Source: Alisma plantago-aquatica (taxonomy: Eukaryota > Streptophyta > Magnoliopsida > Alismatales > Alismataceae). From it: DNA of 64,000 bases. Location of the stretch: NCBI GenBank assembly GCA_963693085.1, contig OY856412.1, positions 1,058,054,244 to 1,058,118,243 of the forward strand. Reading direction: 5' to 3'. The notes beneath the pieces are model-generated. The model saw only the letters and a program-made list of their open reading frames with translations, was not told the DNA's origin and did no database searches. Positions 9,753 through 21,223 of the stretch are shown here, one piece after another; position 1 is the stretch's first letter, and each line of letters starts with the position of its first letter. The position numbers and the translations under genes were made by a program.

Positions 9753-11589
9753 TGATAACATCCATTTTTGTGATGTTTTTGGCCTTTATTCTGTTATCAA
9801 AACTGCCCTTTTTGCTATTTCCTCACTTTTATATGAATTTTCGCAATAATTGGCCAAGCAATGCTCTCAGTCCAATATTTCCATCTTTTGCAGAGTTTCC
9901 TCCTATTTTGGCCCATGTAGCACCAATAAGGCCGTTCCGGCCCGCAAATAAATCCAAGTCTGTTTCGGCCCCCCCTGACGCCCGATACGCACGCTGCCCG
10001 GCAGGGCTGCGCGATACGACGAAGCACGACGCAAGGATGCCGCGCGAGAAGGTACCGATGGATGACACGCCTCTTTACCCGACAGGGAGCCGAGCATGCC
10101 GCAACTACTCCATGTGCCGTGCGATATCGGCCACCCACCGGCAGGCGCCTCTCGCCATGACACCCGACAGCCGACCTCCTTGTACCAAGCGATGCCCGCG
10201 TCAGCCGATTGCCAACTGAACGGCGGAAAGGAGGACACGTGGCTCTTCGAGCACCATATCTTCTCACGACTAGCTGCCTATAAATAGCAGCTACAGGGAG
10301 CCGAAAAGACAGCTTAGACAAGTTTGGACCAGCTTGGCCACTCCAGGTTTCAGACAGTCGAGTGATCTTCAGAGGAGACTGCGAGAGCAGGCGTATCATG
10401 CTCCAGTGTTTGTACCGGGCGACACTAGGTGAGCTCTTCCTCATCCCGAGAGGGAGGGGACTGGTTCACCTAGGACTGTACCGGGCGACACTGAGAGCCG
10501 ATATCGACCGATGTAGATACGCGTCACGAGTGCCCGACACCAGTGCCCGACAGTGGGATATGCAGCTCCATGCCCGACACGATACCGAACCCGATACACT
10601 CCGTCCGTCAGGCGTGTCGCCTGAGAGGGTGTACCGCCCGACTTGAGCGTATCAGCTAGGTCCTTAAGCGATGAAGTCGCCCATCGCGACATGCCTCTTG
10701 AGAGAGCGTGCCACCCGACACGGCTGTATCGGGCTAGGCCCCTGTCCGATATCAGGCGGGATGGTTACTATAGCCTGTCGTCCTTCTACATCAAGAAGGC
10801 GACACATATCTTCAATTCTGTTATTTAATTCCTTCACTTATGCATTGTAATTAAGACCTTTAATGCTTATAGAAATAGAAATGCTTAATTACTTGCTGCT
10901 CTATGCTTGGTGTAATATGTTGGATGATTGCTATGTTTGATATCCGAACCCTAGCTTGCATGTTTTGGATCGCGTTTCGCTTAGCTACCGAATCGTGTTT
11001 TCCCGTCGCAACAACTTCGAGAGTTGTGTTGTGTCTCTAGTGTTTGGTCTGATTCTGGTGTACGATAGTGCCCGGAACGGAGTTGCTTTAGTAACCCTTC
11101 CACTCTAATTTGAGTCCGGTGACCCCGAGAGTGGAGCCGATGCCTTGTTAGAGGTACCCGCTTCGAGAGGAGGGGTACATGATTGGTTCTACCGCCGTTT
11201 GTTTTACCATAGTCCTATCCTTCGCGCCTTGCTCTATTTCTAGTTTTATCTTTCTGTTTCTGTTGCATGAAAACCCCTAAAAACTACTAAATGCCTAAAA
11301 CCTTAATCTTTCTAGTAACTCCACTTGGAGATAGTTTTCTTGTTTTGTTCGTGACATATTTATGCTTCCCTCCAGGGGAATTTATCATCTCTTTTTACCT
11401 GTCGGAGTGTAGCGTGTCGATTCTGGGTTCTCAACACTACCCCCCTTGTCCCTGTGTTCGACCCCGTATATCTACTTCGACCCCGTAAACAAAGTTGCGG
11501 GGGCCTAGAAGGATTCAGGTTTATAAATGTAAAAGCTCGACTACCTCAAATCCGCCTCAAAAATTAGGATGCGCGATTTAGGCCGGTCA
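9753..11589 (+). repeat. Element A 3' LTR
   Basis: This 1837-bp copy is collinear with the 5' LTR from TGATAACATCC to GGCCGGTCA, and is followed by the GCTAG duplication. The GC-rich centre and TATA box (10279-10286) are conserved. By eye there are a few differences per 60-base row, mostly transitions. Confidence 0.93.
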
Positions 11590-11594
11590 GCTAG

Positions 11595-11709
11595 ACATCA
11601 AGTTGTGTCAACTGATGTTTTTAGATGAAACCAATTTGACAAAATTTTTTATGTTGATTGTCGTTGTATAAATTTATCTATGTGTCCCTTATGGGTCATC
11701 AATTCCTTG
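11595..11709 (-). pseudogene. hAT transposase, short middle block
   Basis: Read on the minus strand, this 115-bp piece gives C-K-E-L-M-T-H-K-G-H-I, then I-Q-R-Q-S and L-K-T-S-V-D-T-T. It matches the transposase segment before the A-F-R-G-Y-D-G block at 5430. It is bounded by the TSDs of element A (GCTAG) and element B (CATGC), so it proves that both elements sit in the same gene. Confidence 0.8.
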
Positions 11710-11714
11710 CATGC

Positions 11715-14700
11715 TGTCACATCCCAATTTTTCAAAGCCAATTCAAAAATTAGAATGGAGCTTTTCTAAATAATAATGGTTGAGGGGTTTCACTGCAAAA
11801 TACCAATAATAGTAATTCTTATATGAAAATTAGATAAGGAAACTTAAAGTCAGACTCAATTTCTTATTGCAATGTGTATAATATATGTCAATTGACTCAT
11901 GTTAATCTTTTTTCTCTCCTGCCATTTATGAGGATTAAAGAAAGTATAAGAAAAGGATAAAAGACTTGAAAATCCGAAAATATGACCATTGAATGAGATG
12001 CCTTGACCCAATAGTTTTCCCTCTTTCCTAATATAGATTTTAATAAGAAGACAATCACTAATTCCCTTTTATCTCTCCTTCAAGATAATATTCCCACAAA
12101 AGTACAAAAGGGATACAAATTAATTTTTTAGGATAGGATGCTCAGTAATCATCTCGTTTTGGAGTCAAGGGAAACCATTATGGAAAGATATTATAGCCTA
12201 TTTCAATTTTTATGCATTTAATTAAAGATAATGACTTTTAATGTATTTATGGGCATAAGATAGACAAAACGTAAATATAAGTATGTAGGAATATTCTAGA
12301 AACCTGTTTGGGCATGTGGTCCAAATTTGGTCTAGTTTGGACCATGTTTGACCCTCTAAATCAATTAAACAATTTGCCATATAGTTTTAATTAAGATTTA
12401 AATACCAATTCATTTAAGGAAATACACACACCTAACTTCTGGTTGTATTTACGTCGTCATGCGTTTCTTTTTCATTTCTCCTTTTTGGGTGTGATTGGAT
12501 GGCCATTATTTGATGTGCTCGTGATTTAACGGCTTAAAAGTCGTCTCCCTCCTCCGATCTTTTCGCTGTCTAGGATATATTTCACAGTAATGATTTCCTC
12601 GATCTCTCTCTCTCTCTCTCAATTCTCCATCATTTCACGAATTTCCTTCTCCATTGAATTCATTTCGCTCCCCCGTTTAATTTAAACCCTAACTCGTACT
12701 CTCTCGTTCCCTAGAGAAGAAACGCCTAAACCGGTGACCAACCCTCCTCTCGCCATGGACACTCAGGCATGGATTCTGCCACCCTCACCCCTAAATAATG
12801 CAAATGTGAGCATCTTCAACCTCAACTCTTCCCTCATCCACCGTCAATTGAATCACCAAAATCCTCAAGCTCCAAGACCTACTCAGTTTCCATCTCCGGA
12901 TTCTTCCGCCGCACCCCCAGCTTCCATGAGGCCTATCGTACAATTGAGTGCCAAGTTACCATCACCGATACTCCTTCAATATCTTTGCATCTTTTGTTTG
13001 TCGTGAAAGACCCCTGAGTATTGGGTCCTATAGGGCCGATGCCTGGTCCTTCCCGGCACCACCCGCCATGGCAGTTTTGTGGCTCTCTGTCTGCAGAAAC
13101 AAGTGTTATGGATTTGCATTGACTCCGAGATCATTTTACTAATCCTTATCGACATGTAGCTTCCCGTTTTCTTCAGTCTGCAAGCTCCGACCTCCTCCCC
13201 TATTCTCATGCTTTTCCGGTGAGTCCTTGAGACACAGAGATCCTCACCTTCCCGGGTTTGACGCACCACCTTCACCAGACTCTAGGGGTTGTTCTCTGCT
13301 CGCCAGGTTGTTGTTGTCTTGCCTGATGATGCCCCACAGAATTGAGGTTGAAGCTCCAGCAGTTGCTCTCACCATTGAACAACAGATAAGATTGACAAGG
13401 GTTGAATTACCTTGATGCCCATCCTCGTTCGATTGACTAGTATACTTCGCAAGGGTTCTCGGAATTTAGTTTTGCATTTTTGTCTCAGGCGCGACATGTA
13501 TTGAAATGTCCAAATGACAATTTTACCCCTATTTTTTTAATCATATGTCACGCAGGCCTTAGGTTTTTCTTTAACTTAGAATTTTATTTACATTGGCTTT
13601 AATCGGGATTTAATCGATGTCACACCTATAGTTTTCTGATTTCTGATTGGTCAGAATTGCAAAATTGATATCTTTTGCATATGACCTCAGAAAAATATGC
13701 AGAAATATTCATTGGAAAGCTCTTTTAATTTTCTATCGATCTAGCCTATTTGAAAATTCTATTTTACACATCCAAACCCTTCAATAATCCCATGAACGAT
13801 ATTAGGGTTTTATGATTATGAACCTAAACACATATTATGTTTTAATCTAATTACATGTGTGTAAAAGCTCAACCAAGTCAGAGACTTGACCTTAAGGTAT
13901 TTTTCTATAGGTAAGTGGGCCATGCATATTTGGTACAAGTATTTTGATTTATTGGTTGTTATCTATGATTATGCACCTTATATGTTTGTATGGAATGTGA
14001 GTGTTTTCTCGAGATGATATCATGTATATTTCTCATTGCTTGATTGATTGCTTATGGTCTATAGTAAAAACTTTTATTATGATTATTGATTATGAATTAA
14101 AGATTAACAGATCATGTTCAAGAAGGGGAACCCTGTTATGGTTTCTGAGGGAGAAATCCCATTATGATCAAGGGGAGAAATCCCATTATGTTAAAGTTCA
14201 ATGATCATGTTCATGTTTAAGATAATGTTAATGCCATGTTAATGATCAAGTTAAATGGAATTTAATTAGTTTTTTATGCTCCCAAATCATGGACCTCAAG
14301 GAGTCGTCAAGGGCTTTCTTAGCATCAAGGGCTTTCCTAGAAATCATGTGCTCCTTAGGGGGCATCATAGAGGGATGCATATACTTACTGTTCAATTCAG
14401 CATGCAATTTATGAATCATGAATGCTTAAGAAAATCCATGTTAAAGTTTATGTTAAGTCATGTCAAGTCAATCTTATCATGTCAAGTTATATTTACTTTT
14501 ATATTATATAAAATTTCAAATACCACTTATTGATGTGATGTTTGTTTTTCATGGCTGGGGATGAGATGTCTGCAGGACTTGGAGCAAGTGAGGGATAAAA
14601 AGAGAAATCAAGACTAGGAGATCTTCAAGTTTTGTCTGGTGGGGTGCCATTTACCTAGACAATCCAGAGATCCAGATGTCATGTATATAATGTTTAGCCA

Positions 14701-14897
14701 TATCATCAAGTGGATTAGATATCATAGATGTTTATGATGTAGTTTTATTTTACCAATAACTATGTATGAATAATTTTTATATCAATGCAAAGTGTTTCAT
14801 TACTTTCATTGCAATGCATAGCGTTTTTTGACATCCCCATGAATTAGGATGCTTCCACTCAGTGATATAATTATGTGGTGAAAATTGGGGTGTTACA
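11715..14897 (+). repeat. Element B 5' LTR
   Basis: This 3183-bp LTR has a CT microsatellite at about 12602-12620, followed by a leader-like stretch ending in CGCCATGG at 12754. Further on it has small repeated hairpins of the form GGGAGAAATCCC (about 14150 and 14176). It ends GGGGTGTTACA directly before the primer site. It is AT-rich overall. Confidence 0.92.
12754..13006 (+). other. Small open frame in the element B LTR
   Basis: A frame of about 83 codons starts at an ATG in good plant context (CGCCATGG), after a CT-repeat and AAACCCTAA leader. It has Pro/Ser-rich segments and no domain I recognise. The same frame, same length, is present in the 3' LTR at 16614-16865, with scattered amino-acid differences. 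It could be a captured 5' end of a host gene or a chance frame. I do not call it a functional gene. Confidence 0.3.
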
Positions 14898-14900
14898 TTA

Positions 14901-14912
14901 TGGTATCAGAGC
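14901..14912 (+). other. Element B primer-binding site (tRNA-iMet)
   Basis: TGGTATCAGAGC, three bases after the LTR end, is the exact plant initiator tRNA-Met primer sequence. Confidence 0.9.
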
Positions 14913-15576
14913 AATTTTAGTAAATGACCACTAGGAAAACATGATTCTCATAGTCACTCTAGGATAAAGACGTAAGATTAGGTATAAGTATGGAGTCAGG
15001 AAATGATGTTATGACCTAGAATGACTAGAGTTTTCACCTTATAGAAAATATAAATATATGATTACCTAGTTTAGATCAAAGGTAACAACCTAACCTAGCT
15101 AATGATATAGCCTCTCCATTCTCAATGGTTATGGCCAACCAATTGACATTTGAAGAGAAATATCATGAGCATGAGACCTTCTATGCATTTTTCCTTTCTT
15201 TCTAGGTATGTGGTATGGGACATGTGCATTAGTAAGTTAGTGGGAGGTAGCATGGTTGGATTCCACATCTCTGGGTATGTGCCTGATCACCACATATCTA
15301 GAAATGTAGGAGTTACCTAAACGACCTAAGATTAGATGGTCATATACACTTAGTGATGGGTAGTCATGACAAGGTTGAGTTAGATGCCCCAAATATGGTT
15401 ATGAGTAATAGCTAATCCATGTTCACATGAATGTTTTAAGAAATATATATGTCAGTACTAAACACATTTGAACCTTGAAAAGAAAATTGTCAATAAATGA
15501 AAAGATTAGTGAAATCCTAAGGTGGGTAGTACCCTAGAAAATTTCGAGGACGAAATTTGTTCAAGGTGGGTAGAAT
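14913..15576 (+). other. Element B residual interior and polypurine tract
   Basis: No open frame or domain is visible. The right end, atttcgaggacgaaatttgt (15541-15560) followed by a G-rich run to 15576, is the conserved pre-polypurine block of Tekay/Del elements. This suggests gag and pol were lost while the replication signals were kept. Confidence 0.75.
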
Positions 15577-18500
15577 TGTCACATCCCAATTTTTCAAAGC
15601 CAATTCAAATCTTAGAATGGAGCTTTTCTAAATAATAATGGTTGAGGGGTTTCACTGCAAAAGACCAATAATAGTAATTCTTATATGAAAATTAGATAAG
15701 GAAACTTAAAGTCAGACTCAATTTCTTATTACAATGTGTATAATATATGTCAATTGACTCATGTTAATCCTTTTTCTCTCCTGCCATTTATGAGGATTAA
15801 AGAAAGTATAAGAAAAGGATAAAAGACTTGAAAATCCGAAAATGTGACCATTGAATGAGATGCCTTGACCCAAAAGTTTTCCCTCTTTCCAAATATAAGT
15901 TTTAATAAGAAGACAATCACTAAATACCTTTTCTCTCTCCTTCAAGATAATTTTACCACAAAAGTACAAAAGGGACACAAATTAAATTTTTAGGATAGGA
16001 TGCTCAGTAATCATCTCATTTTGGAGTCAAGGGAAACCATTATGGAAAGATATTACAACCTATTTCAATTTTTATGCACTTAATTAAAGATAATGAATTT
16101 TAATGTATTTATGGGCATAAGATAGACAAACCGTAAATATAAGTATGTAGGAATATTATAGAAACCTGTTTAGGCATGCAGTCCAAATTTGGTCTAGTTT
16201 GGACCATGTTTGACCCTCTAAATCAATTAAACAATTTGCCATATAGTTTTAATTAAGATTTAAATGCCAATTCATTTAAGGATACACACACCTAACTTCC
16301 GGTTGTATTTACATCGTCATGCGTTTCTTTTTTCATTTCTCCTTTTTGGGCATGATTGAACGACCATTATTTGATGTGCTCGTGATTTAACGACTTAAAA
16401 GTCGTCTCCCTCCTCCGATATTTCCATTGTCTGGGATACATTTCACAGTAATGATTTCCTCTCTCTCTCTCTCTCTCTCAATTCTCCATCATTTCACGAA
16501 TTTCCTTCTCCATTGAATTCGTTTCGCTCCCCCATTTCATTTAAACCCTAACTCATACTCTCTCGTGCCCTAGGGAAGAAACGCCTAAACCGGCGGCCAA
16601 CCCTCCTCTCGCCATGGACACTCAGGCATGGTTTCTGCCACCCTCGCCCCTAAATAACACAATTGTGAGCATCTTCAACCTCCACTCTTCCCTCATCCAC
16701 CGTCAATTGAATCACCAAAAGCCTCGAGTGCCAGGACCTACTCAGTTTCCATCTTTGGCTTCTACCGCCGCACCCCCAGCTTCCATGAGGCCTATCATAC
16801 AATTGAGTGCCCAGTTACCATCACTTATACTCCTTCAACATCTTCGCATCTTTTGTTTGTCGTGAAAGACCCCTGAGCATTGGGTCCTATAGGGCCGATG
16901 CCTGGTCCTTGCCGGCGCCACCCGCCATGGCAGTTCTGTGGCTCTTTGTCTACAGAAACAAGTGTTATGGACTTGCATTGACTCTGAGATCATTTTACTA
17001 ATCCTTATCGGCATGTAGCTTCCTATTTTCTTTAGTCTGCAAGCTCTAGCCTCCTCCCCTATTCTCATGCTTTTCCGATGAGTCCTTTAGACACATAGAT
17101 CCTCACCTTCTCGGGTTTGACGCACCGCCTTCAACGGACTCCAGGGGTTGTTCTCCGCTCGCTAGGTTGTTGTTGTCTTGCCTGATGATGCCCCACATAA
17201 TTGGGGTTGAAGCTCCAGCAGTTGCTCTTTCCATTGAACAATAGAGAGGATTGACAAGGGTTGAATTACCTTGATGCCCATCCTCGTTCGATTGACTAGT
17301 ATACTTCGCAAGGGTATTCTCAAAATTTAGTTTTGCATTTTTGTCTCAGGCGCGACATGTATTGAAATGTCCAAATGACAATTTACCCCTATTTCTTTAA
17401 TCATATGTCACGCATGCCTTAGGTTTTTCTGTAACTTAGACTTTTATTTACATTGGCTTTAATCAGGATTTAATTGATGTCACGCCTATAGTTTTTTGAT
17501 TTCTGATTGGTCAGAATTGCAAAATTGATATCTTTTGCATACGACCTCAGAAAAATATGCAGAAATATTCATTGGAAATCTCTTTTAATTTTCTATCGAT
17601 CTAGTCTGTTTGCAAATTCTGTTTTACACATCCAAACCCTTCAATAATCCCATGAACGAAATTAGGGTTTTATGATTATGAACATAAACACATATTATGT
17701 TTTAATCTAATTACAGGTGTGTAAAAGGTCAACCAAGTCAGAGACTTGACCTTAAGGTGTTTTTCTATAGGTAAGCGGGCCATGCATATTTGGTACAAGT
17801 ATTTTGATTTATTGGTTGTTATCTATGATTATGCACCTTAGATGTTTTTATGGAATGTGAGTGTTTTGTCAAGATGATATCATGTATATTTCTCATTGCT
17901 TAATTGATTTCTTATGGTCTATAGTAAAAACTTTTATTATGATTATTGATTACGATTAAATATTAACAGATCATGTTCAAGAAGGGGAAACCCTGTTATG
18001 GTTTCTGAGGGAGAAATCCCATTATGATCAAGGGTAGAAATCCCATCATGTTAAAGTTCAATGATCATGTTAATGTTTAAGATAATGTTAATGCCATGTT
18101 AATGATCAAGTTAAATGAAATTGAATTAGTTTTTATATGCTCCCGAATCATGGACCTCAAGGAGTCATCAAGGGCTTTCCTAGAATCAATGGCTTTCCTA
18201 GAAATCATGTGCTCCTTAGGGGCGACATAGAGGGATGCATATACTTACTGTTCAATTCAACATGCAATTTATGAATCATGAATGCTTAATAAAATCCATG
18301 TTAACGTTTATGTTAAGTCATGTCAAGTCAATCTTATCATGTCAAGTTATATTTAATTTTATATTATATAAAATGCCAAATACCTCTTGCTGATGTGATG
18401 TTTGTTTTGCATGGCTGGGGACGAGATGTCCGCAGGACTTGGAGAAGGTGAGGGATAAAAAGAGAAATCAAGACTAGGAGATATTCAAGTTTTGTCTGGT

Positions 18501-18757
18501 GGGGTGCCATTTACCTAGACGATCCAGAGATCCATATGTCATGTATATAATGTTTAGCCATATCACCAAGTGGATTAGATATCATAGATGTTTATGATGT
18601 AATTTTCTTTTACCAATAACTATGTATGAATAATTTTTATATCAATGCAATGTGTTTCATTACTTTAATTGGAATGCATAGCATTTTGTGACATCCCCAT
18701 GAGTTAGGATGCTTCCACGCAGTGATATAATTATGTGGTGAAAATCAGGGTGTTACA
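15577..18757 (+). repeat. Element B 3' LTR
   Basis: This 3181-bp copy is collinear with 11715-14897 and ends AGGGTGTTACA before CATGC. It contains the second copy of the small open frame (16614-16865) and the CT microsatellite (about 16460-16480). Confidence 0.92.
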
Positions 18758-18762
18758 CATGC

Positions 18763-19335
18763 CTTTTCAGCTAAGTTATGAGGTGAACCGGTATTGGTTC
18801 CAACCTGCATCAAGAATTCACAATTAACTTCCCTAACTTTCTTCTAGTATTTAAATCCATCAATGGTATATGTAGGGGATCTAGAATGTGTAGATGGAGG
18901 TTTACCAAATACAAAGCCTGGTAAGAAAAATGCTACATCTTTAGCTGGAATATACTACAATCATAAATTTTTTTGGAACCAAGAGGATTGAAAATGATGT
19001 GAATGCTTCTCAGGCTCGGATGTTGAATAATTTTCTAGATGATATTGGTATGGGCCAACATTAATATAAGCAAACCGAATTTCATCTTGTTTTGGAAGAG
19101 GATGTTCCCAAATTTGATGTCTTAAGACAGGATCACAAACAATAGATTGACCATCGTTAATGTTTTCTTCTATTCTTGGGCATTTGTTAGAAGGATTAGT
19201 ATCCATTACAATCTCAACATTACAAGGAGGAGAAGGACTAGAGTGAATATGAGGTTGTGTGGGAGAACATTCAAGCATAGCATTTGAGTTGGATGAGTCA
19301 TGTGCTTTATGAGTTTTCTTGTGGAAGAAAGACAT
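18763..19335 (-). pseudogene. hAT transposase, N-terminal block with TTF-type zinc-finger region
   Basis: I chose the ATG at 19335-19333 because it gives M-S-F-F-H-K-K, a start common in this family; an upstream frame to 19476 is open but unlike it. The protein then reads D-P-V-L-R-H-Q-I and F-A-Y-I-N-V-G-P-Y-Q, and H-F-Q-S-S-W-F, which match the TTF-domain entry. Beyond 18960, K-D-V-A-F and G-S-P-H-N-L-A-E-K-A are readable among stops. The gene is cut at CATGC by element B and continues at 11709. Confidence 0.85.
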
Positions 19336-20296
19336 AATTATCCCTTTTTCTCCATGACCAAACCTAGTTATGAATAAACCATTGATGCATATTAACATTA
19401 AACCATCTATGACTATTAACATCGAATAATGTTCATAAGATTCTTGAAAGATTATTAGATCTACAAGTAGTGACATTTATTATATCATTATATTATGCAT
19501 AAATAAATACTTATCTAAAAGTTACAACAATTGAATTTAAAGACAAGTAGACAACAATTGCCTTTATGTATGTCCGATCGCTGATTTTTGTGACGATAGA
19601 GACTACTTGAAAACACATAAAAATTATTTTAGTATTGCTCTCTTGTCTAATATTTGCTAATATAAGGATGCAAGTGCCACATATAAGTCAAACGAACTAC
19701 AAATCTCTATGACAGAAATAGCTCTCTATGGAAAATTCCTAATTTAGAGAAAGTACATCTGTAACATCCTAAAAGAGAAGAACCAAGAACATGCTATATC
19801 GATGTGATGATGCCTCTGGTCGGATTGAATGAGATATAATGTTTCTATGTCGTAGATTAATTTTCAACAAATATCAACCGACTGAGATGACAAGAACATG
19901 TTGTTGGAGACCAAGGTGTCAGTATTTTAGAATTCTACCATTGAGAGTGCAAAACTTTGTCACAGGCCTAAAATGATAGTGTGAGTTGACAACAGTTGGC
20001 ATGCTTTGGCAGATCACAAGCTATAAGATTAGAATAAAGCAAGTGATCCAACAAGTTGAATATGTCAATACGGTGAGACCAGAAGAAGTGTGACACTACA
20101 ATTTAGAAGAAATGAAGCGACCGAGAACTATATTTTTGTTCGGTATTGTGGGGAATTAGTTTGATAATATTGGTATTAAGAGAAATTGGTAGTTTTTGTA
20201 TTAGAATTTGAAAAGATCTTGAAGTGTTACTGGGATTGAATTTCCCGCAACCATTTTAGTAGAGAACCAAAACTTTTAGAAAAATTTATGCCTCTG
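19336..20296 (-). other. hAT 5' noncoding region and right terminal repeat
   Basis: AT-rich sequence between the transposase start and the right end, with no ORF or RNA gene that I can support. The element ends at CCTCTG (20291-20296), an imperfect match to the left end, followed by the target duplication gctgtcat. Confidence 0.6.
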
Positions 20297-21223
20297 GCTG
20301 TCATTGGATTTTTACTATTAAATATCAACCATATGGTTCTTTGAATGGATGAAGGCTCGACTTGTAGACAATGGCTTCACTCAGAGCTATGGAGTGGGCT
20401 ACTTTGAAACTTTCTCTCTTGTGGCCTACCTCAACTCTGTGAGAGTTCTTATCGTTGTAGTTGTCAATAAAGATTGGTCTCTTTATCAACTGGATGTCAA
20501 AAATGCCTTCCTGTATGGTGACCTCCATGAGGAAGTTTATATGGAACAACCACTTGGTTTTTCTATTCAGGAGGATTTTTCCAAAGTCTATAGACTCGAG
20601 AAGATGATATATGGCCTAAAACAAAGTTTGTGGGTGTGTTTTGATAAATTAAGTCAAATATTTATCAAGTTTCAATTTTGGCGCTCCCATTCTGATAATT
20701 TTATTTTTATTAGAAAGACTAGCTCTGGACTTGTTATCCTTATTATTTATGTGGACAATACAATTGTGTGTGGTGATGATTATGAAGGTATTGCATTTAT
20801 CAAATGATATCAAGAACAATATTTTATTACTAAAGATCTGGGTAAACTCTGATACTTCTTGGGAATTGAAGTTTCCATATCGTCTTTTGGTGTATGCCTC
20901 TCACAACCCAAATATGTGTTGGACCTTCTATAAAAAGTAGATATGCTTGGTTTTAAACCTTCTATAACTCCTTTGGATCCCAATAACAATTGGTATGATG
21001 AATCTTCACATCCATACCCTGATAACCATCAATATCGAGACATGGTTGGTAAACTTATCTATCTCACTATAACAAGAGCTAATATAACTACTACTGTTGA
21101 CTTGTCAGTAGATATCTGGAAAAACCTAGATAGTTTCACTGGGATGTTGTGTATCATATGCTTAAATATCTAAAATCCTCTATAGGAAAAGGTTTATTTT
21201 ATCGTAGAAACGGACACTGTAAA
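20297..21223 (+). pseudogene. Copia reverse transcriptase and start of RNase H, broken
   Basis: After the hAT target duplication the frame gives K-A-R-L-V-D-N-G-F-T-Q, L-D-V-K-N-A-F-L-Y-G-D-L and E-V-Y-M-E-Q-P, all standard for copia reverse transcriptase (RVT_2). The catalytic Y-V-D-D box reads Y-V-D-N at about 20745-20760, so the second Asp is lost. A frame break follows at about 20806. The region V-G-K-L-I-Y-L-T-I-T-R (about 21043-21075) leads towards RNase H. The gene stops at 21223, where element C begins. The bases gtaaa (21219-21223) are the candidate left target copy for C. Confidence 0.85.

Larger units (their letters stand above)
5431..11589 (+). mobile_element. Element A: non-autonomous LTR retrotransposon carrying Ulp1-like sequence
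   Basis: Two LTRs (5431-7269 and 9753-11589) start TGATAACA and end in CA. They are flanked by a perfect GCTAG duplication at 5426-5430 and 11590-11594. A tRNA-Asp-type primer site lies just inside the 5' LTR and a polypurine tract before the 3' LTR. The 2.5-kb interior holds no gag, reverse transcriptase or integrase, only a broken Ulp1-like reading frame. The tRNA-Asp primer and the ttgaggacaat...ttttggggag end suggest an Athila/Tat-related gypsy partner; that placement is inferred. Confidence 0.93.
11715..18757 (+). mobile_element. Element B: large non-autonomous LTR retrotransposon (LARD-like)
   Basis: Two LTRs of about 3.18 kb (TGTCACATCCC...GGTGTTACA) surround only 679 bp. The flanks carry a perfect CATGC duplication (11710-11714, 18758-18762). 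The primer site is TGGTATCAGAGC and the interior ends in a GAGGACGAAATT...GGTGGG block, as in Tekay/Del chromoviruses. No gag or pol remains, so movement would have depended on a related autonomous element. It lies in the hAT transposase gene. Confidence 0.93.
3581..20296 (-). mobile_element. hAT DNA transposon (ZMYM1/TTF type), split by elements A and B
   Basis: The left end starts CAGGGG and the right end finishes CCTCTG, which are imperfect short terminal inverted repeats of hAT type. The flanking octamers gctatcgt (3573-3580) and gctgtcat (20297-20304) differ by two transitions and are the expected 8-bp target duplication. Without the two nested LTR elements and their TSD copies the hAT is about 3.5 kb. 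The transposase is on the minus strand and is collinear over three blocks. All blocks contain stops, so it is inactive. Confidence 0.88.
1..21223 (+). mobile_element. Decayed Ty1/copia retrotransposon, split by a hAT insertion and cut on the right by element C
   Basis: Gag, protease, pre-integrase and integrase pieces lie at 1210-3572 and the reverse transcriptase at 20297-21223. The two parts belong to one gene: the conserved Gly-Cys-Arg-Trp region before the reverse transcriptase is interrupted at 3580, and its duplicated 8 bases recur at 20297-20304, where the frame resumes. The order gag-PR-IN-RT is diagnostic for copia rather than gypsy. RNase H is cut at 21223 by the start of element C, so the 3' LTR lies outside the window. 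Every domain is broken. It is the oldest layer of the nest. Confidence 0.85.
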
